A stretch of 64,000 nucleotides of DNA. It comes from Acuticoccus sp. MNP-M23 (GTDB taxonomy: Bacteria; Pseudomonadota; Alphaproteobacteria; Rhizobiales; Amorphaceae). The notes beneath the pieces are model-generated. The model did no database searches. It was not told the DNA's origin and worked only from the letters and a program-made list of their open reading frames with translations. Location: NCBI RefSeq assembly GCF_031195445.1, contig NZ_CP133480.1, forward strand, positions 3,526,501-3,590,500, in the 5' to 3' direction. Shown one piece after another: positions 50,631 through 59,138 of this stretch; position 1 is the stretch's first letter; the number at the start of each line of letters is the position of its first letter. A program made the translations under genes and the position numbers.

Positions 50631-52531
50631 TGATCCGCACAGCCCTTGTTGCCCTGATTGCGATGGCGGGGGTTTCGTCGGCCTTTGCGCAGTCCGGCGA
50701 CGTCCCGCAGATGCAGGAAATCCCGACACTTGCGAACACCCACGAAGGGTTGCCGCCGGTCGCCGAGCGGATTCCGCTGCAGCCGCTGGTGGTGGACCTT
50801 GCCGCAGAGGGGCGCAGCGAAGGCGTTTACGGCGGCGATCTGCGCACGATGATCGGGCGATCCAAGGACGTGCGCCTCATCAACGTGTGGGGCTACGCCC
50901 GCCTTGTCGGCTTCGACAAGGAATTCATGCTGGTGCCGGACATTCTCGAAGATGTCGAGGAGGAGGATGGCCGCGTCTTCACGTTCCATCTGCGCGAGGG
51001 CCACAAATGGTCTGACGGGGCGCCGTTCACCGCTGAAGACTTCCGCTATTATTTCGACGAGGTTGCCACCAACACCGAGCTGTCGCCAACACCGCCGCCA
51101 TTTCTGCTCAGCGGCAACATGTTGCCGGACTTTGAGGTGCTGGACGAGGTAACGGTGCGCTACACGTTTGCCGAGCCGAACCCGCGGTTCCTGCCGACGC
51201 TGGCGCAGGCCTCGCCGCCGTTCATCTATCGCCCGTCCCACTATCTGAAGCAGTTCAATCCCAAGTACGGCGATGAGGCGAAGATTGCTGCGATGGTGGA
51301 AGAGGCGCGGGTGCGCTCCTGGGCGCCACTGCACAATCTCAAGGACGAGATGTACGACGCCACCAACCCGGACCTGCCTTCGCTGCAGCCGTGGGTGGCG
51401 ACGCAAAATGCCACCGATCGCCGGTTCGTGATGGCCCGCAATCCCTACTTTCACCGTGTGACCAGCACCGGCCACCAGCTTCCCTACATCGACCGGGTGA
51501 TCATGAGCGTCGTCGACGGCTCGCTGATTGCCACCAAGGTGCAGGCCGGCGACGCGGACCTTCAGGCACGCGGGCTTGTGTTCGGCGATCTGCCGGTGCT
51601 GAAGCGCGGAGAAAAGAAGCGGCATTATTCGGTGCGGTTGTGGCCGCAGGCCAATGCTGCCGCGATCGCGCTTTACCCGAACCTCACCGTCAACGATCCC
51701 GAGCTGCGCAAGCTGTTCCGCGACAGGCGGTTCCGGCAGGCCATGTCTCTGGCCGTGGACCGCAAACTCCTGAACAAGGTGCTTTATTTCGGACTGGGGC
51801 AGCCTTCAGCCAACCTGGTTCTGCCGGAAAGCCCGCTTTCGGAGAGTTTTGAGAACACGGTCATGCCGTTCGACATTGCCAAGGCCAACGCGCTGCTGGA
51901 CGAGATGGGACTGACCGAGCGCAATTCCGACGGCATCCGTCTCATGCCCGACGGGCGGCCGCTGGAGCTGATTGCGGAAACCGCAGGCGAGCGGGCGATC
52001 GAGATTGATGCGCTGGAGCTGATCAAGGACACCTGGAACGAGATCGGCATCGACCTTTACCCGCGCCCGTCGCAGCGCGATGTGCTGCGCAACCGTGCCT
52101 TCTCCGGCGATCTGGCGCTCAGCGTCTGGGCCGGTTACGACAACGGTCTGCCTTCGGCCAACATGCCGCCTGACGAACGCGTCCCGGTGTCGACCATGTT
52201 CTTCACCGGGCCGGCCTGGGGCGCCTGGTCGATGAGCGGCGGTGACAGCGGCGAACAGCCGGACTATCCGCCTGCGGTAGAGCTGATGCAGCTGTTTGAC
52301 GACTGGATGCACACGGCGACCGCGGAAGAGCGGGGGGCGATCTGGGAGAAAATTCTCAAGGTCCATGCCGATGAGGTCTTGACCATCGGCACCGTGCAGG
52401 GCGTTGTTCAGCCTGTTGTTGTGGGTGATACGCTGAAGAACGTGCCGGAAGAGGCTGTGTACGGCTGGGATCCGGGTGCGCAGTTCGGCCTTTACCATCC
52501 CGATGAGTTCTACTTCGAAGCCGGCCAGTAG
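50630..52531 (+). CDS. Peptide ABC importer, solute-binding protein
   Basis: A 633-residue periplasmic binding protein (family 5, peptide/nickel type). It has a signal peptide (MIRTALVALIAMAGVSSAFA, cleavage before QSGDV). The family segments GHKWSDGAPFTAEDFRYYFD, FRQAMSLAVDRKLLNKVLYF and ALLDEMGLTERNSDGIRLMP are present. Its length is at the upper end for the family, nearer the YejA-like and long oligopeptide binders. The ATG overlaps the stop of the ATPase gene. Its ligand is unknown. Confidence 0.93.
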   Translation: MIRTALVALIAMAGVSSAFAQSGDVPQMQEIPTLANTHEGLPPVAERIPLQPLVVDLAAEGRSEGVYGGDLRTMIGRSKDVRLINVWGYARLVGFDKEFMLVPDILEDVEEEDGRVFTFHLREGHKWSDGAPFTAEDFRYYFDEVATNTELSPTPPPFLLSGNMLPDFEVLDEVTVRYTFAEPNPRFLPTLAQASPPFIYRPSHYLKQFNPKYGDEAKIAAMVEEARVRSWAPLHNLKDEMYDATNPDLPSLQPWVATQNATDRRFVMARNPYFHRVTSTGHQLPYIDRVIMSVVDGSLIATKVQAGDADLQARGLVFGDLPVLKRGEKKRHYSVRLWPQANAAAIALYPNLTVNDPELRKLFRDRRFRQAMSLAVDRKLLNKVLYFGLGQPSANLVLPESPLSESFENTVMPFDIAKANALLDEMGLTERNSDGIRLMPDGRPLELIAETAGERAIEIDALELIKDTWNEIGIDLYPRPSQRDVLRNRAFSGDLALSVWAGYDNGLPSANMPPDERVPVSTMFFTGPAWGAWSMSGGDSGEQPDYPPAVELMQLFDDWMHTATAEERGAIWEKILKVHADEVLTIGTVQGVVQPVVVGDTLKNVPEEAVYGWDPGAQFGLYHPDEFYFEAGQ

Positions 52532-52572
52532 GGCAGGGGCGGCGCCATGAGCGGACAAGGGTTGGGCGAGCG

Positions 52573-53598
52573 ATGATCACCTATGTATTGCGTCGGACCG
52601 TCGGGATGATCCCGACGCTTCTGGTGATATCGTTCCTGATCTTCCTGATCATCGAGCTGCCGCCGGGGGACTATCTGTCCAACCAGATGGAGCAGCTGCG
52701 CGCTCAGGGCGAAACCGCCTCAATCGCGAAGCTGGAGTTCATGCGCCGCGAGTTCGCGTTGGATCGCCCGCTCCTGGAGCGTTATGCGATCTGGCTCGGG
52801 GCCTATCCGGGCCCCAACGGCTTCAACGGCATCCTGCAGGGCTATTGGGGGTGGTCGTTCGAGTTCCAGAAGCCGGTGGGCGACGTGGTGTCCGGCTCGC
52901 TGCTTCTCACCGTGGTTCTCAACTTCGCGACCATTCTGTTTGTCTACATCGTGTCGTTTCCCATCGGGATCTACTCGGCCACACGGCAATATTCGTGGGG
53001 GGACTACGGTTTCACCTTCCTTGGCTACATTGGCCTTGCCGTGCCGAACTTCCTGCTCGGCCTCGTGATGCTGTTTCTGATGAACGAGTATTTCGGCGTT
53101 TCGGTGGGCGGATTGATGGCGCCGCAATTCATCGACGCGCCGATGAGCGTGGACAAGTTCCTGTCGATCCTGTCCCACCTCATCGTGCCGACCGTTGTGA
53201 TCGGCACGGCGGGCACTGCCTCGATGATCCGCCGCCTGCGCGCCAACCTTCTGGACGAACTTCACCGCCAGTACGTGACGACGGCGCGGGCCAAGGGGCT
53301 GAAGGAGCGGCGGGTGGTGCTGAAATATCCGCTGCGGATGGCACTCAACCCGTTCATCGCCGACATCGGCAACCTCATCCCGTCGCTGGTCTCGGGTTCG
53401 GTCATCGTGTCGGTCGTGCTCAACCTGCCGACTGTGGGGCCGATCCTCCTGTCGGCGCTCCAGTCGCAGGACCAGTATCTGGCCGGGTTCATCCTGCTGT
53501 TCGTCGCCGTACTCACTCTGTTTGGTATGCTGGTGTCCGACCTTCTTCTTGCCCTGCTCGATCCGCGGATCAGGCTCGGCAAGCAGGCTGCGGGCTGA
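52573..53598 (+). CDS. Peptide ABC importer, permease 1
   Basis: A 341-residue DppB/OppB-like permease with an N-terminal helix (MITYVLRRTVGMIPTLLVIS) and the long extracytoplasmic loop usual for this class. The EAA-type segment ARAKGLKERRVVLKYPLRMA binds the ATPase. It follows the binding protein by 41 bases and precedes permease 2 by 10 bases. Length is close to family norm. Confidence 0.93.
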   Translation: MITYVLRRTVGMIPTLLVISFLIFLIIELPPGDYLSNQMEQLRAQGETASIAKLEFMRREFALDRPLLERYAIWLGAYPGPNGFNGILQGYWGWSFEFQKPVGDVVSGSLLLTVVLNFATILFVYIVSFPIGIYSATRQYSWGDYGFTFLGYIGLAVPNFLLGLVMLFLMNEYFGVSVGGLMAPQFIDAPMSVDKFLSILSHLIVPTVVIGTAGTASMIRRLRANLLDELHRQYVTTARAKGLKERRVVLKYPLRMALNPFIADIGNLIPSLVSGSVIVSVVLNLPTVGPILLSALQSQDQYLAGFILLFVAVLTLFGMLVSDLLLALLDPRIRLGKQAAG

Positions 53599-53608
53599 GG
53601 AGGGCACC

Positions 53609-54820
53609 ATGAACGAGAGAACCCGCACCGACCCCGCCCGCGAGCCCGGCGCCACCAACGCCAACATCACCGGCGAAGACCACTATATCGACAACGCGCC
53701 GTTCGATCCTAGCGAGGCCGAACGGCTGACGCCCGAGCAGGAACGATATTTCCAGGCGTCGCAGTGGCAGATCATCTGGTGGCGCTTCCGCCGGCACAAG
53801 CTGGCGCTGTGGTCCGGGGTGATCCTGATCCTGTTTTACCTCTGCGTTCCGTTCGCGGAGGTGATTGCGCCCTACGACCCCAACGCCCGCCATTCGGACC
53901 ATCTTTATGCCCCGCCGCAGATGGTGCACATCTTCCACGAGGGCAGCCTCCGGGCGCCGTTCGTCTATGGCAGCCGCGCCGAGATCAACCTTGACACCTT
54001 GCAGTGGGAGTATGTGACCGACAGGGATGAGGTGCAGACGCTGCGCTTCTTCTGCCTTGGCGACGGATACGACTTCTGGGGCCTCATTCCGGGGCGCTTC
54101 CATCTGGTATGTCCCGCACAGGATGGCACGCTGTTCCTCGCCGGCACCGACCGGCTCGGCCGCGACCAGCTGTCCGGCCTGATTTATGGCGCGCGAATTT
54201 CGCTGACGGTGGGGCTGGTGGGCGTCACCATCTCGATCTTGCTCGGCATGTTCTTCGGCGGCATTGCGGGCTACGTGGGCGGGCTGGTGGACGGCGCAAT
54301 CATGCGGCTGATCGAGATCCTGCGCTCGCTGCCGGAGCTTCCGTTGTGGATGGCGCTTTCGGCGGCGCTGCCGGTCACCTGGTCGCCGTTGTGGATCTAT
54401 TTCGGCATCACGGTGATTCTCGGCCTCCTGGACTGGCCGGGGCTTGCGCGCGCGGTACGCTCCAAGCTCCTCTCGCTTCGCGAAGAGGATTATGCACGCG
54501 CCGCCGTCCTGATGGGGGCGCCGCCGCGGCGGATCATCGTCAAACATCTCCTGCCGGGCTTTTCCAGCCACATCATCGCGTCCGCAACATTGTCCATTCC
54601 TTCGATGATCCTGGGCGAAACGGCGCTGTCGTTCCTCAACCTCGGGCTTCAACGGCCTGCGATCTCATGGGGCGTGCTTCTCAACGAGGCGCAGAACATC
54701 ACGGTGGTGACGATCTATCCGTGGCTGATGGCGCCTGTTGTGCCGATCGTGATCGTGGTTCTGGCGTTCAACTTCCTGGGCGACGGGCTGCGCGACGCTG
54801 CGGACCCCTACAAGAACTGA
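53609..54820 (+). CDS. Peptide ABC importer, permease 2
   Basis: A 403-residue DppC/OppC-like permease. An N-terminal polar extension of about 60 residues precedes the first helix (HKLALWSGVILILFYLCVPF). A long loop (about 90-180), with the distinctive TDRLGRDQLSGLIYGARISL at its end, leads to the transport core; the EAA loop is ARAAVLMGAPPRRIIVKHLL. The extended loop between helices 1 and 2 is longer than in typical DppC and marks a subgroup. The start at 53609 has AGGAGGG upstream. Confidence 0.93.
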   Translation: MNERTRTDPAREPGATNANITGEDHYIDNAPFDPSEAERLTPEQERYFQASQWQIIWWRFRRHKLALWSGVILILFYLCVPFAEVIAPYDPNARHSDHLYAPPQMVHIFHEGSLRAPFVYGSRAEINLDTLQWEYVTDRDEVQTLRFFCLGDGYDFWGLIPGRFHLVCPAQDGTLFLAGTDRLGRDQLSGLIYGARISLTVGLVGVTISILLGMFFGGIAGYVGGLVDGAIMRLIEILRSLPELPLWMALSAALPVTWSPLWIYFGITVILGLLDWPGLARAVRSKLLSLREEDYARAAVLMGAPPRRIIVKHLLPGFSSHIIASATLSIPSMILGETALSFLNLGLQRPAISWGVLLNEAQNITVVTIYPWLMAPVVPIVIVVLAFNFLGDGLRDAADPYKN

Positions 54821-54910
54821 CGCCGGATTGTCCCGCCTGAGGCCAACAGCGTTGCGCAGATGGCGGCGGCGATGCTAGGCGGGCGACATCCGATTGGAGC
54901 GATCTAGCCA

Positions 54911-55198
54911 ATGTCTGTCGATATCGACACGGTGCGCCGCGTGGCGCACCTTGCCCGCATCAAGGTGGGTGAGGGGGAGGCCGAACGCCTCGCCAATGAG
55001 CTGAACGGGATTCTGGCCTTCGTCGAGCAACTCGACGAGGTGAACGTCGACGGCGTTGCGCCGATGACGTCGGCAGTGGAAACCGCACTGCGCCAGCGCG
55101 AGGACGTCGTGACCGACGGCGGCGTGCCGGCGAAGGTGCTGTCCAATGCGCCCGAATCCGACGATGGCTTCTTCGTGGTGCCGAAGGTGGTGGAATGA
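54911..55198 (+). CDS. gatC: Aspartyl/glutamyl-tRNA amidotransferase subunit C
   Basis: A 95-residue subunit that stabilises the GatCAB complex, which turns mischarged Glu-tRNAGln and Asp-tRNAAsn into the correct Gln or Asn forms. [36 protein letters not shown] and the C-terminal FFVVPKVVE are typical. Its stop overlaps the gatA ATG. The third subunit gene, gatB, is not in the window. Confidence 0.95.
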   Translation: MSVDIDTVRRVAHLARIKVGEGEAERLANELNGILAFVEQLDEVNVDGVAPMTSAVETALRQREDVVTDGGVPAKVLSNAPESDDGFFVVPKVVE

Positions 55199-56640
55199 GC
55201 GCGCTGACCGATCTCACGGTTGCCGAGACGCGCGACCGGATCGCCGCCAAGGACGTCACCGCCCTTGAGGTGACCGACGCCTATCTTGCGGCCATCGAGG
55301 CCTCCAGCCTCAACGCCTACATCACCGTGACGCCGGACAAGGCGCGCGACATGGCGCGCGCTGCGGATGACGCGGTTGCTGCGGGCACGGCGGGTCCGCT
55401 CGCCGGTGTGCCGCTCGGCATCAAGGATCTGTTCTGCACCGATGGCGTGCGCACCACGGCGGGATCGAAGATCCTCGGCAACTTCGTGCCGCCCTACGAA
55501 TCCACCGTCACGGCCAATTTGTGGGCGGCGGGCGCAGTGCTGCTCGGCAAGCTCAACCTCGACGAATTTGCCATGGGCTCATCCAACGAGACCAGCGCCT
55601 ACGGCCCGGTGACAAACCCCTGGGGCGAGAAGCTGGTGCCGGGCGGGTCGTCCGGTGGATCGGCTGCGGCGGTGGCTGCACGGCTTTGCGCAGCGGCAAC
55701 CGGCACCGATACAGGCGGTTCCATTCGCCAGCCGGCAGCACTGACCGGCACGGTCGGTCTGAAGCCCACCTACGGGCGTTGCTCGCGCTGGGGCACGGTG
55801 GCGTTCGCATCCTCGCTGGATCAGGCGGGGCCGATCACCCGCACGGTGCGCGATGCCGCGATCATGCTGCGGCACATGGCGTCGGTCGATTTGAAGGATT
55901 CCACCTCGGTGGACCTTCCGGTGGCCGACTATGAGGCAGCGCTTGAGGGCGGTGTCGCCGGCAAGCGCATCGGCATTCCGAAGGAATACAGCGTCGACCC
56001 GATGCCGGAAGCCGTGGCCAAGCTCTGGCAGCAGGGCGAGGCTTGGCTGAAGGCGGCGGGAGCAGAGATCGTGCCGGTGTCTCTGCCGCACACCCAGTAC
56101 GCGCTGCCCGCCTACTACATTGTGGCGCCTGCGGAGGCATCGTCCAACCTTGCCCGCTACGACGGCGTTCGCTACGGGCTGCGGGTGCCGGCCGAGGATA
56201 TTGCGGGGCTTTACGAGGAATCGCGGGCGGCCGGCTTTGGCGACGAGGTGAAGCGGCGCATCCTCATCGGCACATACGTGCTCTCCGCCGGCTACTACGA
56301 TGCGTACTATCTGAGAGCGCAAAAAGTACGCACTCTCATCAAGCGCGACTTTGAAACCGTGTTTGCAGATGGCATTGATGCGTTGCTGACGCCGACGACG
56401 CCGGGTCCGGCGTTCGGCCTCGGTGCCAATCTCGACCCGGTGGAAATGTACCTCAACGACATCTTCACGGTGCCGATCAACATGGCCGGTTTGCCGGGCA
56501 TTTCGGTACCGGCGGGCCTGTCGGACACGGGCTTGCCGCTGGGGCTTCAGCTGATCGGCCGCCCGTTCGACGAAGCGGGGCTGATGCCGCTGGCACGGGC
56601 TCTGGAAGACGCTGCAGGCGCACTCGTTCCGCCCCGCTGA
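55195..56640 (+). CDS. gatA: Aspartyl/glutamyl-tRNA amidotransferase subunit A
   Basis: A 481-residue amidase of the Ser-cisSer-Lys class that releases ammonia from glutamine for tRNA amidation. The catalytic residues are Lys77 (GIKDLF), cis-Ser152 (GGSSGGSAA) and the nucleophile Ser176 ([11 protein letters not shown]). [11 protein letters not shown] and [20 protein letters not shown] are GatA signatures. It is coupled to gatC by a 4-bp overlap. A GC-rich hairpin without a T run (56668-56686) follows. Confidence 0.97.
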   Translation: MSALTDLTVAETRDRIAAKDVTALEVTDAYLAAIEASSLNAYITVTPDKARDMARAADDAVAAGTAGPLAGVPLGIKDLFCTDGVRTTAGSKILGNFVPPYESTVTANLWAAGAVLLGKLNLDEFAMGSSNETSAYGPVTNPWGEKLVPGGSSGGSAAAVAARLCAAATGTDTGGSIRQPAALTGTVGLKPTYGRCSRWGTVAFASSLDQAGPITRTVRDAAIMLRHMASVDLKDSTSVDLPVADYEAALEGGVAGKRIGIPKEYSVDPMPEAVAKLWQQGEAWLKAAGAEIVPVSLPHTQYALPAYYIVAPAEASSNLARYDGVRYGLRVPAEDIAGLYEESRAAGFGDEVKRRILIGTYVLSAGYYDAYYLRAQKVRTLIKRDFETVFADGIDALLTPTTPGPAFGLGANLDPVEMYLNDIFTVPINMAGLPGISVPAGLSDTGLPLGLQLIGRPFDEAGLMPLARALEDAAGALVPPR

Positions 56641-56753
56641 AGGCAAGGCGCCGACGCACAAAACTTGCGCGGGGCTGGCCCCCGCGGATCCCGCTGCCTT
56701 ATGCGCGGTCCGTGAAATTGGTAATCTCCGGACAAGTTGTACTGGAGTTCGCA

Positions 56754-57617
56754 ATGCCAGAGGACACGTTCGCCACCCCGCCGTGCGCCAGAGATCCGGA
56801 CGCAGGACACGCCGGGCTTCGCTTCTCGTTCGCATTCCAGCCGATCTTCGACATCAAGGCCGGGACCCCTTTTGCCTACGAGGCTCTGGTGCGCGGGGCC
56901 TACGGTGAGCCGGCCATCAGCGTCCTGTCCAAGGTTGATCCGGTGGACCGCTCGGCGTTCGACCAGGCCTTGCGGATCCGCGCGGTGGAGCTTGCGGCAT
57001 CGCTGATGCCGGGTGAGGCGGGGCCGGCGCTCGCCATCAACTTCATGCCCGATGCGGTCAAAGACCCGGTGCGCGGCCTGCGCTCGACTCTGGAAACCGC
57101 ACGGCATATGAATTTCGGCCACAAGCGGCTTTTGCTGGAAGCATCGGGCTACGACCGGGTGGCCGAGCCTGCACGCTTTGCGCACACGATGAGCCACTAC
57201 GCAGCGGTCGGCTTCACCACCGCCATTGACGATTTCGGTGTCGGCGACGCCAATCTGGCCACCCTTGTGGACGTTGCCCCCCACATGCTGAAGCTCGACC
57301 GCCATCTGGTCCGCGACATCGACACCGACCATCGGCGCCGGGCTATTGTGGCAAGCATTGCCCGAATGGCGCGCGAGCTCGACATCGAGCTGGTGGGGCA
57401 GGGCGTTGACAGCGTGCCGGTGTTCAAGGCGCTGGCGGGCTTCGGGGTCCGCCTCTTTCAGGGCGACCTGTTTGCCAAGCCAGCATTTGAGGCACTGCCG
57501 TCGATCAACGCCAAGGCGCTGACTGCGGTGCGTGACCACGAGGCCCAGCAGGCCTGCGCCAAGATCATTCCGCTGCGCCGCATCAACGGCACCCACACGC
57601 CAAACTCCGCCGCCTGA
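56754..57617 (+). CDS. EAL-domain protein, catalytically degenerate
   Basis: A 287-residue protein made up of one EAL (cyclic-di-GMP phosphodiesterase type) domain. It keeps Glu43 (YEALVRG), Asn96 (INFMP), Glu129, the Asp159-Asp160 pair (IDDFGVGDANL), Lys180 (LKLD) and Gln236 (FQGD). But the conserved EGVE motif reads QGVD, so a metal/catalytic Glu is replaced by Gln216. It may therefore be an inactive receptor or a weakened enzyme. There is no GGDEF, PAS or membrane region. The ATG at 56754 (TGGAG upstream) is preferred over GTG at 56712. It is convergent with the MoxR ATPase gene. Confidence 0.8.
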   Translation: MPEDTFATPPCARDPDAGHAGLRFSFAFQPIFDIKAGTPFAYEALVRGAYGEPAISVLSKVDPVDRSAFDQALRIRAVELAASLMPGEAGPALAINFMPDAVKDPVRGLRSTLETARHMNFGHKRLLLEASGYDRVAEPARFAHTMSHYAAVGFTTAIDDFGVGDANLATLVDVAPHMLKLDRHLVRDIDTDHRRRAIVASIARMARELDIELVGQGVDSVPVFKALAGFGVRLFQGDLFAKPAFEALPSINAKALTAVRDHEAQQACAKIIPLRRINGTHTPNSAA

Positions 57618-57660
57618 TTGCGGCGGGGCAAAATGCGCGCCTGACGCGAACGCCGCGCCG

Positions 57661-58554
57661 CTACATGGGCGGGCGGCGGTTGCGGATCTCGTCGATCATC
57701 CGCTGCACGGTCGAGCCGCGAACCTTTGCAATATCGTCCTGATACTTGAGAAGGACGCCGAGGGTGTCGTCCGCAGTGCCGGGCTCCAGCACCATCTGGT
57801 CCAGCTCCACCAGCGCCTGTGCCCAGTCCAGCGTCTCGGCAACGCCGGGGGGCTTGAAGAGGTCGCCACTGCGCAGCTCCTGCACGAAGGCGACAATCTC
57901 GTCGGCCAACCGCTCACCGACGCCCGGCGCCTTGCGGCGGACGATCTCGCGTTCCCGCGCCATGGAGGGGTAGTCCACCCAATGATAGAGGCAGCGGCGC
58001 TTGAGCGCGTCGTGAATTTCGCGCGTCCGGTTTGTGGTGATGATGACGATGGGCGGTTCGGCGGCCTTGATGGGGCCAAGCTCCGGGATCGTCACCTGAA
58101 AGTCCGAGAGCACCTCCAGCAAGAAGGCCTCGAAGGCCTCGTCGGCGCGGTCCAGCTCGTCGATCAGCAGGATGGGGGCGCCTTCGGGCGGGGTGTCGAG
58201 CGCTTCCAGAATGGGGCGGCGGATGAGGAAACGGGGGTCGAAGACGTCGGCCGCCGTGCTGCCGGCTTCGGCCTGGCGGATGGCGAGCATCTGCGCCGGG
58301 TAGTTCCACTCATAAAGGGCGGACGCGGTGTCGAGGCCCTCGTAGCATTGCATCCGGATCAGCCTGCGGCCCAGCGCCGTGGACAGGACCTTGGCAATCT
58401 CGGTCTTGCCGACGCCGGCCTCACCTTCCAGAAAGAGCGGGCGCTTGAGGCGCATGGCCAGAAAGAGGACGGTTGCGAGCGAGCGGTCGGCCACATAGTC
58501 GGCCTCGGCCAGCATGGTTTCGGTCGCGTCGATGGATTGGGGAAGGTCGGTCAC
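57661..58554 (-). CDS. MoxR-family AAA ATPase
   Basis: A 297-residue AAA+ ATPase of the MoxR group, which act as chaperones in assembling cofactor enzymes. Walker A GEAGVGKT (44-51), Walker B ILLIDELDRADE, sensor 1 (IVIITTNRTRE) and the arginine finger segment KRRCLYHW are present. The GTG start at 58554 has AAGG eight bases upstream; a TTG at 58584 would extend it by ten residues. MoxR proteins usually pair with a von Willebrand A-domain gene directly downstream; here the next gene is a convergent EAL protein, so the partner is missing or elsewhere. It diverges from a GNAT gene. Confidence 0.9.
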   Translation of the reverse strand: MTDLPQSIDATETMLAEADYVADRSLATVLFLAMRLKRPLFLEGEAGVGKTEIAKVLSTALGRRLIRMQCYEGLDTASALYEWNYPAQMLAIRQAEAGSTAADVFDPRFLIRRPILEALDTPPEGAPILLIDELDRADEAFEAFLLEVLSDFQVTIPELGPIKAAEPPIVIITTNRTREIHDALKRRCLYHWVDYPSMAREREIVRRKAPGVGERLADEIVAFVQELRSGDLFKPPGVAETLDWAQALVELDQMVLEPGTADDTLGVLLKYQDDIAKVRGSTVQRMIDEIRNRRPPM

Positions 58555-58603
58555 GCGAGGGCCTTGGGTGGGAAGCGGTTGCAAGGAGACCTAGCGTAGA
58601 GTG

Positions 58604-59098
58604 ATGCCAAAGGACAATGCGGCGATCGCGCCGGAGGGCCCCGGTGACGAAGACGCCATCAGGGCAGTGGTGACAGAGGCGTTCGGCGGTTCGGCCGAGG
58701 CGGACCTGGTGGATGCCCTGCGCGCCGATGGTGACCTTGCGCTCTCGCTGGTCGCGCGGGCCGACGGCCGGGTCATCGGGCATGTGGCAATTTCCCCGAT
58801 GACGGGAGGATTTTGCGCGCTGGCGCCCGTTGCCGTCGACGCGGCGTGGCGCAGTCGCGGCATTGGCGCAGCTCTGGTGCGCGCGGCAATTGCGGGGGCG
58901 GCGGAGGCAGGGTTTGCCGGCCTCTTCATCCTTGGCGATCCTGATTATTATGCGCGGTTCGGGCTTTCGGCAGCGGCGGCCGCGCCGTTTTCCTCCCCCT
59001 ATGAGGGGCCGTATTTTCTGGCGCTGGCGTTGCGGCCCGAGGGGCTTGCCGGCGGCGGACAGGTTGCCCACGCCCCGGCGTTCTCATCGCTGGGATGA
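58604..59098 (+). CDS. GNAT-family N-acetyltransferase (YhbS-like)
   Basis: A 164-residue acetyltransferase. The acetyl-CoA binding motif is LAPVAVDAAWRSRGIGAALV followed by RAAIAGAAEAG (about residues 75-105), with VIGHVAISPM before it and GDPDYYARFGLSAA after it, a signature of the YhbS-like group. The start ATG at 58604 sits directly after a GTG at 58601; either could be used. It is divergent from the MoxR gene with about 50 bases between. The substrate is unknown. Confidence 0.85.
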   Translation: MPKDNAAIAPEGPGDEDAIRAVVTEAFGGSAEADLVDALRADGDLALSLVARADGRVIGHVAISPMTGGFCALAPVAVDAAWRSRGIGAALVRAAIAGAAEAGFAGLFILGDPDYYARFGLSAAAAAPFSSPYEGPYFLALALRPEGLAGGGQVAHAPAFSSLG

Positions 59099-59138
59099 TG
59101 GGTTAGGCTGGCGCACCGCAACACTGGAACTCACCTCG

